Source: Microvirga terrae (GTDB lineage: Bacteria; Pseudomonadota; Alphaproteobacteria; Rhizobiales; Beijerinckiaceae). Taken from it: a stretch of 64,000 nucleotides of DNA. The translations under genes were made by a program, and so were the position numbers. Below, piece after piece: positions 35,290-44,210 of the stretch (positions are counted from its first letter, which is position 1; the number at the start of each line of letters is the position of its first letter). The DNA lies in assembly GCF_013307435.2 (NCBI RefSeq), contig NZ_CP102845.1, positions 1,798,001-1,862,000 of the forward strand, read 5' to 3'. Under the pieces are notes generated by a model. The model had not been told where the DNA came from and did no database searches. It saw nothing but the letters and a program-made list of their open reading frames with translations.

Positions 35290-36576
35290 CTAATCCAGCG
35301 TCGCCAGCGCCTGCGCCAGATCGGCCACGAGATCGTCCGGGTGCTCAATGCCGATGGAGACGCGGATCGTGGCGTCGGAGACGCCGAGCCGATCCCGGGT
35401 TGCCTTCGGGACCCCGGAATGGGTCGTGGAAGCCGGGTGCGAGATCAGCGACTCGGTGCCACCGAGGCTCACCGCGAGCTTGAACACCTGGAGCGCGTTG
35501 AGGACCCGGAAGGCCTCGGCTTCGCCGCCCTTCACGTCGAAGGAGAAGGTGGAGCCGGGCGCGTCGGACTGCGCCTCGTACACCTCTCTGGCCCGTGAGC
35601 CCTCGGGCAGATAGGCGAGATGGTGCACCCTCACCACGCTTGGGTGCTCGTGCAGAAACTGCGCCACGATCTCCGCGTTCCGGTTCGCCGCGCTCATGCG
35701 CAGGGCGAGCGTTTCGAGGGAGCGCCCGATCATCCAGCAGGAATGGGGGTCGAGCTGGGTGCCGATGGCCGAGCGCAACAGGCGCACCGTCTTCATCAGG
35801 TCCTTGGATCCGAGCGCCGCGCCGGCGATCAGGTCCGAATGGCCGCCCACGTATTTCGTCAGTGAATAGACCGAGATGTCGGCCCCGTCCTTGAGCGGCT
35901 TCTGGAAGAGGGGGCCGAGAAGGGTGTTGTCGCAGACGATCACCGGGCGATGGCCCTGAGCGGTGCCGATCTCGTCGGCGATCCTCTTGATCAGGGCGAT
36001 GTCCACCAGCGTGTTGAGCGGGTTGGATGGCGTTTCGATCATGATGACCGAGACGCGGCCCTTGGCCTGAGCTTCGGTTGCTGCCGCACGAATGCCGGTC
36101 TCGTCCACGCCGTCGCCGAAACCGACGGCCCCGATGTTCATGTTGGCCAGCGTCTTGGCGATCAGGGTCTCGGTGCCGCCGTAGAGCGGCTGCGAGTGAA
36201 GGATCACGTCGCCGGGCCGGGCAAACGCCAGGATCGTCGTGGAGATCGCCGACATGCCGGAGGAGAACAGGAGGCCAGCCTCCGCCTCCTCGAAGATGGC
36301 GAGCCGGTCCTCGACGATCTCGGAGTTGGGGTGGTTGAAGCGCGAATAGACTAGACCCGCGGCCTCGCCCTGCGGGGGCTCGCGGCGGCCCGCCACGTAA
36401 TCGAAGAACTCCTTGCCGTGCTCGGCGCTGGTGAACACGAAGGTCGAGGTGAGGAATACCGGAGGCTTCACTGCGCCCTCCGACAGGGTCGGATCATACC
36501 CGTAGCCCAGCATGAGGGTCTCGGGCCTCAGCTTGTGATTGCCGATGCGGTCCTTGTGGTAGCGGTTATTGGCCAT
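35290..36576 (-). CDS. Cystathionine gamma-synthase/methionine gamma-lyase family PLP enzyme
   Basis: 428 residues of the Cys/Met metabolism PLP family. The PLP lysine lies in [15 protein letters not shown], phosphate-binding and stacking residues in SSGMSAIST and PLYGGTE, and the substrate-side pattern [19 protein letters not shown] near the end. The longer N-terminus ([20 protein letters not shown]) and overall length suit the group annotated as cystathionine gamma-synthase family, with beta- or gamma-elimination activity. The true substrate (cystathionine, methionine or O-acyl-homoserine) is not decidable from the sequence. Confidence 0.9.
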   Translation of the reverse strand: MANNRYHKDRIGNHKLRPETLMLGYGYDPTLSEGAVKPPVFLTSTFVFTSAEHGKEFFDYVAGRREPPQGEAAGLVYSRFNHPNSEIVEDRLAIFEEAEAGLLFSSGMSAISTTILAFARPGDVILHSQPLYGGTETLIAKTLANMNIGAVGFGDGVDETGIRAAATEAQAKGRVSVIMIETPSNPLNTLVDIALIKRIADEIGTAQGHRPVIVCDNTLLGPLFQKPLKDGADISVYSLTKYVGGHSDLIAGAALGSKDLMKTVRLLRSAIGTQLDPHSCWMIGRSLETLALRMSAANRNAEIVAQFLHEHPSVVRVHHLAYLPEGSRAREVYEAQSDAPGSTFSFDVKGGEAEAFRVLNALQVFKLAVSLGGTESLISHPASTTHSGVPKATRDRLGVSDATIRVSIGIEHPDDLVADLAQALATLD

Positions 36577-36683
36577 AGGTCGTTATCCTCCCGGTTTGTT
36601 TGTCATGGGCTTACCCTATGAAGGCGATTGCCGAAAGGCAGCGGCAGGAATTAGGGTCTGGATGAAACCGAGGAATGGTGAGA

Positions 36684-37532
36684 ATGGCGCGTTTTGCCGG
36701 AACCGAGACCTATGTGGCGACCGAGGACCTAACGGTGGCGGTCAATGCCGCCATCACCCTGGAGCGGCCTCTCCTGGTGAAGGGGGAGCCCGGAACGGGC
36801 AAGTCCGTTCTGGCCGAAGAGATCGCCCGGAGCCTGAACGCACCGCTCCTGACCTGGCACATCAAGTCGACCACCAAGGCCCAGCAGGGGCTTTACGAGT
36901 ATGATGCGGTGTCCCGCCTGCGCGACAGCCAGCTCGGCGATTCCCGGGTGTCCGATATCCGTCACTACATCAAGCGCGGCAAACTGTGGGAGGCCTTCGC
37001 GTCCGAGGTGCGTCCCGTACTGCTCATCGACGAGATCGACAAGGCCGACATCGAATTCCCGAACGACCTCCTGCTCGAGCTCGACCGCATGGAGTTCTTC
37101 GTCTACGAGACCGGCGAGACCGTGAAGGCGGCCCAGCGACCCATCGTGGTCATCACGTCCAACAACGAGAAGGAGCTGCCGGATGCCTTCCTGCGCCGCT
37201 GCTTCTTCCATTACATCAAGTTCCCAGACGCCGAGACGATGGGTCGGATCGTCGAGGTGCACTATCCCGGCATCAAGCACCGACTGGTCGAGGAAGCCCT
37301 GAAGATCTTCTTCGAGGTGCGGGACGTTCCTGGTCTGCGCAAGAAGCCCTCCACCTCGGAGCTGCTCGACTGGCTCAAGCTCCTGCTCTCCGAGGACATC
37401 GGCCCCGAGCAGTTGCGGGAGCGCGACACCCGCAAGCTCATCCCGCCGCTTCATGGGGCGTTGCTGAAGAACGAGCAGGATGTGAGCCTGTTCGAGAAGC
37501 TGGCTTTCATCGCCAGACGGGACGGGCGCTGA
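36684..37532 (+). CDS. MoxR-type AAA ATPase
   Basis: 282 residues: Walker A GEPGTGKS, Walker B LLIDEIDKAD, sensor 1 ITSNNEKELPDAFLRR, with the arginine finger in the last piece. This AAA type usually acts with VWA-domain partners to load metals or remodel complexes. The start at 36684 (MARFAGTETY) is favoured over ATG 36675 because AGGA lies 9 bases before it. The stop overlaps the next start by one base (TGATG). The likely VWA partner is the CoxE-like gene at 32037-33230. Confidence 0.9.
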   Translation: MARFAGTETYVATEDLTVAVNAAITLERPLLVKGEPGTGKSVLAEEIARSLNAPLLTWHIKSTTKAQQGLYEYDAVSRLRDSQLGDSRVSDIRHYIKRGKLWEAFASEVRPVLLIDEIDKADIEFPNDLLLELDRMEFFVYETGETVKAAQRPIVVITSNNEKELPDAFLRRCFFHYIKFPDAETMGRIVEVHYPGIKHRLVEEALKIFFEVRDVPGLRKKPSTSELLDWLKLLLSEDIGPEQLRERDTRKLIPPLHGALLKNEQDVSLFEKLAFIARRDGR

Positions 37533-38056
37533 TGCTTCGCCTCCTGCTCCTCCGTCATGCCAAGGCCGCCTGGCCCTCCGGTGTCCTCGACCTCGACCGG
37601 CCTCTGGCCAAGCGGGGCCAGGAGGCGGCTCCCGTTATGGGCACCTATCTCAAGAGGGAGCGCCTGGAGCCTGATCTCGTCATCCTCTCGCCGGCCCGTC
37701 GCACGGAGGAGACCTGGGAACGGGTTCAGTCCATCCTCGGCGACATCCAAACCCGTCGCGACGGGCGGATCTACGAAGCTCCCGTCGGGCGGCTCCTGGA
37801 TGTCGTGCAGGAGGTGGAGCCTGGGGTTCGGACCCTGCTGATGATCGGCCACAATCCGGGCTTCGAGGAACTCGCGAAGCTTCTCATCGGCGAAGGCGAT
37901 ATCGACGGGATCCTGCGGCTCGGCCAGAAATACCCGACTGCCGGCCTTGCCGTCATTGATTTCCCGCTTGAGGCCTGGAGCGCAATCAAGCCGAAGTCCG
38001 GTACGCTGGAGCGCTTCGTGACGCCCAAATCTCTGGGGAACGGCGAGGACGATTAG
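37532..38056 (+). CDS. SixA-like histidine phosphatase
   Basis: 174 residues of the histidine phosphatase superfamily. The catalytic RHA motif is in LLLLRHAKAAWPSG, and the second histidine in LMIGHNPGFEELA. Arginine in SPARRTEET completes the phosphate pocket. SixA enzymes dephosphorylate phospho-histidine in signalling proteins; here the partner is unknown. Coupled to the MoxR gene by the TGATG overlap. It converges with the acetyltransferase gene, the two stops overlapping by 4 bases. Confidence 0.9.
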   Translation: MLRLLLLRHAKAAWPSGVLDLDRPLAKRGQEAAPVMGTYLKRERLEPDLVILSPARRTEETWERVQSILGDIQTRRDGRIYEAPVGRLLDVVQEVEPGVRTLLMIGHNPGFEELAKLLIGEGDIDGILRLGQKYPTAGLAVIDFPLEAWSAIKPKSGTLERFVTPKSLGNGEDD

Positions 38057-38577
38057 ACGTCTCCCGGCCGTGGGAGATCCAGATAGAGCAGTTCCTCGTC
38101 GTGGAAGACGCTTCCGACCCTGAGGGCCTTGCGCTCAATGCCGTAGGGCCTGAATCCGAGACCATGATAGGTCCGCCGGGCGTTCTCATTCGTGAGGCCG
38201 ACAGCCGCTTCGAGCATGATCACGTGCCGGGAGGCATGGTCGATCACACGCTGGACCAGGTCTCTCCCGACGTGCCGCCCCTGCCATTCCGGTCTTACGA
38301 AGACGCCCCAGAGGACGCCCTTGTGGCGGGCCTTCATCCGCTCATAGACGGCAAATCCCGCCATGCCGACGAGCCTCCGTTCGGAAAAGGCCCCGAAGAT
38401 GGCGTTCGGACCCGACGAGGAAATGCGAGCCTCGATCGCCTCGAGGGCGAGAGGCGCTTCCTCCTCGTAGCTGGAGCCGAAGGCTTCCGGGTTGGTCTGC
38501 AGCGCTTCGAGCCGCAGTTCCTGGTAGGCCGACGCGTCCGTGTGCTGCAAACGTCGAATGGTGATGGTGGCGGACAT
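38053..38577 (-). CDS. GNAT-family N-acetyltransferase
   Basis: 174 residues beginning MSATITIRRLQHTDASAYQE. The acetyl-CoA motif A appears as GVFVRPEWQGRHVGRDLVQR (Q-G-x-x-V-G), followed by ENARRTYHGLGFRPYG. The acceptor is not predictable. The frame upstream of 38577 lacks coding character. It overlaps the SixA-like gene tail to tail. Confidence 0.88.
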   Translation of the reverse strand: MSATITIRRLQHTDASAYQELRLEALQTNPEAFGSSYEEEAPLALEAIEARISSSGPNAIFGAFSERRLVGMAGFAVYERMKARHKGVLWGVFVRPEWQGRHVGRDLVQRVIDHASRHVIMLEAAVGLTNENARRTYHGLGFRPYGIERKALRVGSVFHDEELLYLDLPRPGDV

Positions 38578-38760
38578 GGATCCCTGCGGAACGGTCGATG
38601 CGAGATGTCGGTGGCTCCTCACCGAGCGGTCGGACCATTAGACTTCGATTGCTGCCGAAGGACCAGCATCACGCATTGAGACTGAACCGATCAGCCCTAC
38701 CATCGTTCTGCCTGAAAGCCTTTCCATTCTTTTCGGCCGAAGCGGGGGCTGATCCTTACC

Positions 38761-39831
38761 ATGACGCCTCAGATGGTTCTTGCGATCGCCCTTGCGGTGC
38801 GCGCCCTCCTGCCCGGGGATGATCACGGGGCGGGAGAAACATCGTCGCAGCCCGTCCGGGAGGCAGAAGCCCTGCAGGCGCGCTATGAGCCGGAGCGCCG
38901 CGAAGTCACGAATTGGCGCCGGGAGGCGATGGCTGCCCTGGAGCCGAAGCCGGTCGTCGCCATGGCGGCCCTTCTCAAGGCCGAGCGTCCCTTCGTCACC
39001 CGTTGCGTCAAGCTCAATAATTACTGGTGCATCAAGAGCGCTCGCTGGAACGGCGAACTCGCGACAGATGGCGAGGGGCATGTGGGCTTCATCTCCGCCG
39101 ACCACGGAGCCGACGCCGCCGCCACCCTGCTGCGGCGCTATTACCTGGAGTTCAACCGCAAGTCCGCCCTCGATATCGTCCGCCGCTGGGCCCCGGCCGA
39201 ATGCGGCGTCGCGACGGGCATCGGGGGGATCGCCATGCTGGCCGTCAGAGGCATCGGCGGCACTGTGCGGGCCCAGTATCTCGCCTCGCGCCGCAAGAAG
39301 GGCGGCGGTGTGCGGTATACGGCAAAAGCCGGCCCCGGGGGCAGGCCGGGCCGGGTCTCCATGGTGATCCCGATGGCGGCGAGGACGCCGCAATTCCGGG
39401 TGCCGAGCATCGCCGAAGGCATGGGCGAAAAGCCGAAGGCGCCGCCGCAGGCCGTCGCCCGGCGCAGACCGGCGACGGAATCGGCGGTCACCGCCTCGGC
39501 GGCTCCGAAGCCCAGCCAGAAGGTTCAGGTGGCTACCGCTTGTCCGTCCGAAGAACAGCGCCATCGCAACTACGCCGGCCGGATGGTCGAAGGTCTCGGG
39601 TTGAAGCCCACCGACGATCTCAAGCTGTTCGCCGAGGACGGCACGCCTCAACCGAACCTGACCCATGTGATGTTGGCGATGTCGGCCTTCGAGCTCGGGG
39701 CACTGCGCGCCAGCCCCGATCTGGTGGAAGAGGCCGTCGAGCGGGCAGCCGCTAGGCTGAAGGAGAATGCGAGGTCCGATGAGAGGAAAGCGGATCTCTC
39801 CCGGGTACCTGTGCCGAGCGTGGAGCACTGA
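38761..39831 (+). CDS. Conserved hypothetical protein upstream of ycjX
   Basis: 356 residues. A start of VLAIALAVRALLPG could be a weak signal or anchor. The middle holds RCVKLNNYWCIKSARWNGEL, AADHGADAAATLLRRYYLEF-like text (positions 100-145 or so) and a cysteine-containing APAECGVATGIGG; then a proline-rich part and a helical end. This arrangement is reminiscent of proteins encoded before ycjX in related genomes, but I recognise no fold. It precedes ycjX by 69 bases. Confidence 0.7.
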   Translation: MTPQMVLAIALAVRALLPGDDHGAGETSSQPVREAEALQARYEPERREVTNWRREAMAALEPKPVVAMAALLKAERPFVTRCVKLNNYWCIKSARWNGELATDGEGHVGFISADHGADAAATLLRRYYLEFNRKSALDIVRRWAPAECGVATGIGGIAMLAVRGIGGTVRAQYLASRRKKGGGVRYTAKAGPGGRPGRVSMVIPMAARTPQFRVPSIAEGMGEKPKAPPQAVARRRPATESAVTASAAPKPSQKVQVATACPSEEQRHRNYAGRMVEGLGLKPTDDLKLFAEDGTPQPNLTHVMLAMSAFELGALRASPDLVEEAVERAAARLKENARSDERKADLSRVPVPSVEH

Positions 39832-39900
39832 CGCTGTCTTGCACGTTAGGACTTCAAGCCCCACCTTCGAGCTTGGCTTGAGAGCATTAGGTTCATCTAC

Positions 39901-41349
39901 GTGTCCGTCATCACCGATTTCGCCTCCCGCGCCGGGTCCGCTGCGCAATCGCTCTGGGAGGCTTCGGGGCAGCTGATCCAGCCCTCCCTCCGCCTCGGTG
40001 TCACGGGGCTTGCCCGGTCCGGCAAGACGGTCTTCACCACCGCGCTCGTCCATCACCTCACCCGCGGCACGAGCCTGCCTGCCTTCAGGGCTTCCGCCGA
40101 GGGACGGATCCGGCGGGCCCATCTCGCCCATCAGCCGGATGACGCGGTACCGCGCTTTCCCTACGAGGAGCACATGGAGGCCCTCACCGAGAGCCGTCGT
40201 TGGCCGCAATCCACTAACCGGATCAGCGAGTTGCGCGTGGATGTGGAATTCGAACGGAAATCCGGCTGGCGGACAGGACCGGCTTCGCTCGCCCTCGACA
40301 TCGTGGATTACCCGGGCGAATGGCTCCTCGACCTTGCCCTCCTCGATGCCGGCTACGCCGAATGGTCCCGTCAGACGATCGAAGCAAGCCGCAAGCGTGA
40401 CCGCGTCCCTGTTGCCGGGAACTGGCACGAAACCTTGAAAACCCTCGATCCCTTGGGGACTTCCGACGAGATGCTCGCCTCGAGGGCGAGCGAGGCGTTC
40501 AAGGATTATCTTACGGCCCTGCGCGCCGGCTCGGAGGCCGTCGCCACCACGCCGCCGGGCCGGTTCCTCATGCCGGGCGACCTCGCGGGCTCGCCCGCGC
40601 TGACCTTCGCGCCGCTTGACCTGCCTCAAGGGCAGCCGATCGCGCCAGGCAGCTTCGCAGCCCTCATGGAACGACGCTTCGAGGCCTACAAGACCCATGT
40701 GGTCCGTCCCTTCTTTCGCGACCATTTCCAGCGCATCGACCGACAGATCGTTCTCGTCGACGTTCTGGCCGCTATTGACGCTGGTCCGGTGGCCCTAGCG
40801 GAACTGGAGGAGGCGCTGGATCAGGTGCTCATGGCCTTCCGGACCGGGCGCAACACGCTGCTGTCCCGCCTGTTCTCACCGCGGGCCGACCGGGTCCTGT
40901 TCGCGGCGACCAAGGCCGATCACATCCACCACACGGATCACGACCGTCTGGACGCGATCCTGCGCCTTCTCGTGAACCGCGCCTCTCGTCGGACTGAGGC
41001 TGCCGGCGCGCGGGTCGGAACGGTGGCGCTCGCCTCCGTGCGCGCGACCCGCGAGACGACGATTCGCGAAGGCCGCGAAACCCTGCGCGCCGTGGCCGGC
41101 GTTCCCGAGGCTGGCGAGCGGGTGGGGGACGACATCTTCGACGGCGAGGCGGAAGCCGCGATCTTCCCGGGCGAACTGCCGGAAACGCCCGAAGCCGTGT
41201 TCCAGGGCGCGATACCTCCGGGCTCGTTCCGATTTCCACGCTTCCGCCCACCGAAACTGCCGGTCGATGCTGCGGGCCGCATGGCCAAGATGCCTCACAT
41301 CCGTCTCGACCGGGCCCTTGAATTCCTTCTGGGGGATCGCTTCGCATGA
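39901..41349 (+). CDS. ycjX: YcjX-family P-loop NTPase
   Basis: 482 residues with the P-loop GLARSGKTVFTTALVHHLTR, a switch-like DIVDYPGEWLLDL (G3-like DYPG) and AATKADHIHHTDH (NKxD-like TKAD). YcjX proteins are GTP-binding, stress-inducible and of unknown process, possibly with dynamin-like or ribosome-related roles. The start is GTG 39901 without an evident ribosome site. The stop overlaps the ycjF start by 4 bases (ATGA), as usual for this gene pair. Confidence 0.93.
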   Translation: MSVITDFASRAGSAAQSLWEASGQLIQPSLRLGVTGLARSGKTVFTTALVHHLTRGTSLPAFRASAEGRIRRAHLAHQPDDAVPRFPYEEHMEALTESRRWPQSTNRISELRVDVEFERKSGWRTGPASLALDIVDYPGEWLLDLALLDAGYAEWSRQTIEASRKRDRVPVAGNWHETLKTLDPLGTSDEMLASRASEAFKDYLTALRAGSEAVATTPPGRFLMPGDLAGSPALTFAPLDLPQGQPIAPGSFAALMERRFEAYKTHVVRPFFRDHFQRIDRQIVLVDVLAAIDAGPVALAELEEALDQVLMAFRTGRNTLLSRLFSPRADRVLFAATKADHIHHTDHDRLDAILRLLVNRASRRTEAAGARVGTVALASVRATRETTIREGRETLRAVAGVPEAGERVGDDIFDGEAEAAIFPGELPETPEAVFQGAIPPGSFRFPRFRPPKLPVDAAGRMAKMPHIRLDRALEFLLGDRFA

Positions 41350-42332
41350 GCCGCCAACCTCGCGCCTATCGTCTCGACGATCCGAACGTCACGGCCGGCG
41401 CCGTGCAGGTCACGGAGGAGCCCTTCGACGCCATCGAAGCCGCGGACGGCGTCCTGGTGCCCATGGGCGAGAAGCGCCGTGCCCCCTGGATCGGAATCCT
41501 GGTTTCCGCCTTGTCGGGCCTCCTCGTTCTGGGCCTCGGGCTCGCAGTCGAGAACCTGATCGTCGAGCTCTATGCCGTCGCGCCGTGGCTCGGCTGGGTG
41601 GCGCTCGGCCTCGCGATCATCGCCCTCCTGGCGTTCGTGGCCATCATTGGCCGCGAGGTGGCGGGGATCTGGCGCGAGCAAAAGATCGAAGGCCTGCGGG
41701 AGGCTGCTATCGATGCGCTTGCGGTCAAGGACCACAAGGCCGCCAAGAGCATTGTGGCCGATCTTCTGAGCCTCTATGGCGGCCGCGCCTCGGCGGCGCC
41801 GGGGAGCGCGCGCCTGCGCGGCCTGACCGACGAGATCATCGATGCGGACGACCGGCTTGCCATTGCCGAGCGCGAGCTGCTGGCGCCCCTCGACGTCCAG
41901 GCCAAGCGGGCCATTGCCGGAGCGGCGAAGCAGGTCTCCCTCGTCACGGCGGTGAGCCCCCGGGCCGTCGTGGATGTGGCCTTCGTGATCTTCGCGGCGG
42001 TGCGGCTGCTGCGGACCCTCTCGCGAATCTATGGCGGGCGGCCCGGCCTGTTCGGGTTCCTGCGCCTCGCCAAGGCGGCTTTCAACCACCTCGCGGTCAC
42101 GGGTGGAATGGCCGTGGGCGACAGCCTCATGCAGCAGGTGCTGGGCCTGGGCCTTGCGGCGCGAATCTCGGCCAAGCTCGGGGAGGGGGTGCTGAACGGG
42201 CTCATGACCGCCCGCTTCGGCCTCGCAGCGCTGTCCGTCTGCCGTCCGCTCCCGTTCATCCGGGAGGAGACTCCCAAGATCGGCGATGTCGCCGGGGAGC
42301 TTATCAGCCGGGCGGAGGCGGCCTCCTCCTGA
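41346..42332 (+). CDS. ycjF: YcjF/TIGR01620-family membrane protein (DUF697)
   Basis: 328 residues: a cytoplasmic N-terminus, two membrane helices (WIGILVSALSGLLVLGLGLA and WVALGLAIIALLAFVAIIG), a helical middle, and a C-terminal DUF697 region (AVVDVAFVIFAAVRLLRTLS, then AKLGEGVLNGLMTARFGLAA). It is the membrane partner encoded with YcjX. Function is not established; co-occurrence suggests a joint stress or membrane role. Confidence 0.92.
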   Translation: MSRQPRAYRLDDPNVTAGAVQVTEEPFDAIEAADGVLVPMGEKRRAPWIGILVSALSGLLVLGLGLAVENLIVELYAVAPWLGWVALGLAIIALLAFVAIIGREVAGIWREQKIEGLREAAIDALAVKDHKAAKSIVADLLSLYGGRASAAPGSARLRGLTDEIIDADDRLAIAERELLAPLDVQAKRAIAGAAKQVSLVTAVSPRAVVDVAFVIFAAVRLLRTLSRIYGGRPGLFGFLRLAKAAFNHLAVTGGMAVGDSLMQQVLGLGLAARISAKLGEGVLNGLMTARFGLAALSVCRPLPFIREETPKIGDVAGELISRAEAASS

Positions 42333-42421
42333 TGGGTGCGGCAAATCGTGCGCGCCCGCCCTTTCCAAGGTGCAAAAGAGGTGCTCGGGCCACTTAGACA
42401 AATCGATGACGCTTAATATCG

Positions 42422-42450
42422 TTGTCGCCGACCCTGCTTGCCTATATAGG
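42422..42450 (+). promoter_or_regulatory. Probable dksA promoter
   Basis: TTGTCG at 42422-42427 and TATAGG at 42445-42450 (17-base spacing; TATATA overlaps at 42443) precede the dksA start at 42485 by about 35 bases. The -35 has two mismatches to the consensus. Confidence 0.4.
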
Positions 42451-42484
42451 GGCGCCACGGTTCATCGGGGAAGAACGGCTGAAC

Positions 42485-42904
42485 ATGACAGACATCGTGA
42501 TTGATGAGGGTTATCGTCCGACAGAAGACGAGCCCTTCATGAATGAACGGCAAAGGGAGTACTTCAGGCGCAAGCTGATCCGTTGGAAGCATGATATCCT
42601 CAAAGAGGCTCAGGAAACCCTCGCCACCTTGCAGAGCGAGAACGAGAACCATCCTGACCTCGCGGATCGCGCCTCCTCGGAAACGGACCGCGCCATCGAG
42701 CTTCGTGCCAGGGATCGCCAGCGCAAGCTCATTGCCAAGATCGATGCCGCGCTCGCGCGGATCGAGGATGGGAGCTACGGCTATTGCGAGGAGACCGGGG
42801 ATCCGATCTCCTTGAAGCGCCTGGAAGCGCGTCCCATCGCAACGCTGTCCCTCGAGGCGCAGGAGCGTCACGAGCGAAACGAACGGGTCTACCGGGACGA
42901 CTGA
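42485..42904 (+). CDS. dksA: RNA polymerase-binding regulator DksA, zinc-ligand-poor form
   Basis: 139 residues: a long coiled coil (about 25-95, RRKLIRWKHDILKEAQETLA, DLADRASSETDRAIELRARD with the tip aspartates) and a C-terminal globular part YGYCEETGDPISLKRLEARP. With ppGpp, DksA enters the RNA polymerase secondary channel and switches rRNA and amino-acid promoters. Of four zinc-finger cysteines known in E. coli DksA only the first is present, so it should fold without zinc. The ATG at 42485 gives the standard start. Confidence 0.95.
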   Translation: MTDIVIDEGYRPTEDEPFMNERQREYFRRKLIRWKHDILKEAQETLATLQSENENHPDLADRASSETDRAIELRARDRQRKLIAKIDAALARIEDGSYGYCEETGDPISLKRLEARPIATLSLEAQERHERNERVYRDD

Positions 42905-42924
42905 GATCCTTTAGCACCACGTCG

Positions 42925-42956
42925 AAAGGGCTCCGCTTGCGGAGCCCTTTTTCTTT
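42925..42956 (+). terminator. Intrinsic terminator after dksA
   Basis: AAAGGGCTCCGC at 42925-42936, loop TTGC, then GGAGCCCTTTTTCTTTG. A GC-rich stem with a clean T-run, 20 bases after the dksA stop; it also faces the converging fliO-like gene. Confidence 0.88.
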
Positions 42957-42980
42957 GCGTCTCGCGGTCGTCGGGACGCG

Positions 42981-44210
42981 TCAGCCTTTCTTGGAAGGGT
43001 CGAGCGGGCGCCCCAGGAGGCGGGCGAACTCCGCTTCTATATCTTCGACGGAGAACGGATCCGTCGGCTTCTGGGGAGCAGCGGGCGGCTCCTTTGCCTG
43101 CGGCGGGAGGGGAGCCGTCACCGGCGGAGGGGGCGGCACCGGTCGGATCGGCTCGGGAGCCGGTGTTGGTCTGGCCGGAGGCGCGGGTTCCAGGATCGGG
43201 GCGCGATCGTCTTCGTCCCGGCGGTCGTACACGGCGACATGCTCCGTGTCGGCCGGCGTCGGCTCGAGGATCTCGTCCTCATCCTGAACACCCTCAGGCT
43301 CGGATGTGTCGGCTTCAGGCGCTGGAGCGACCGGGGGCGGGGTGACAGGATTCGCAGGGCGCTTCAGCGCCTCTTCGAGCTGCTTTGCCATATCCGACAG
43401 GAGACCTGCGCCGGGAGCGGGCCGCTCGGTCACGGCTGGACGGTCAATCGGTGCCGGCTCTCGGATCGGTTCCGGTGGAGCAGGAGGGGGCGGGGGAACC
43501 GGCGTCGGGCGCGACTGGAACGGAGGAGGTGCCATGCTCGGGCGCGGCTCCGGGCGCTCCACGGGCGGAACTGCAGCGGGTTGAGCATTGTGGACCGAGG
43601 GTGTCCTCGCCTCGGCGCGCAGGCCTTGGATGGCAGGGGCGGCCGAGACTGCCACAGCATCAGGTTTCAGCGCGGGCTCAGGATGAGCTGGAACCGGAGC
43701 GCTCACCGTCGCGACGGGTGCGAGTTCCTGGTCGATCTCGGATTCCTCCGAAGGACGCCGCACGAAAGCACCGAGCTGGGCGGCGAGCTGGGTTTCGATG
43801 GAGGGGCGGCCGTTGGGCTCGACCTGTGGGGGGCGGGGAGGCTGATCGAGCGTCGGCTCGAACCGTTCCACGCCTGTGTCGTTGGAGGGTGCCGGAATGC
43901 GGGCACCGGCGACGCGAACGATATTGGTTTCGATGACGACGTCGTTGGGCCCGCCGATGAGAAGAAGGTGTTCGACATTGTCACGACGGAGAAGGAGAAG
44001 CTGCCGCTGCCGGTCGAGATCGTATACGTCGACGATGCCGAGCCTCGGTTGGCGGCTGCCGCGACCGCGGTCGCTGCCGGGCATCATCAGTCTGGCGCCT
44101 GTCAGCTTGCGGAAGACTACACCGAAGAGCACGAGCAGGATCAGAATGATCGCGAACGCAATCGCGAATTGGACTGCCCGTGACGCTTCGATACCGAAAA
44201 GAGATGACAC
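42981..44210 (-). CDS. FliO-like membrane protein with long proline-rich tail
   Basis: 409 residues. One N-terminal membrane helix (AIAFAIILILLVLFGVVF) is followed by a FliO-like soluble domain (LGIVDVYDLDRQRQLLLLRR, DNVEHLLLIGGPNDVVIETN). Residues about 120-385 are low-complexity and proline-rich, and the end is DIEAEFARLLGRPLDPSKK. FliO is a scaffold for assembly of the flagellar export gate; canonical FliO is only about 100-150 residues. No other flagellar genes are in the window, so the function may have diverged. GTG start, with GAGAG upstream. Confidence 0.75.
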   Translation of the reverse strand: MSSLFGIEASRAVQFAIAFAIILILLVLFGVVFRKLTGARLMMPGSDRGRGSRQPRLGIVDVYDLDRQRQLLLLRRDNVEHLLLIGGPNDVVIETNIVRVAGARIPAPSNDTGVERFEPTLDQPPRPPQVEPNGRPSIETQLAAQLGAFVRRPSEESEIDQELAPVATVSAPVPAHPEPALKPDAVAVSAAPAIQGLRAEARTPSVHNAQPAAVPPVERPEPRPSMAPPPFQSRPTPVPPPPPAPPEPIREPAPIDRPAVTERPAPGAGLLSDMAKQLEEALKRPANPVTPPPVAPAPEADTSEPEGVQDEDEILEPTPADTEHVAVYDRRDEDDRAPILEPAPPARPTPAPEPIRPVPPPPPVTAPLPPQAKEPPAAPQKPTDPFSVEDIEAEFARLLGRPLDPSKKG

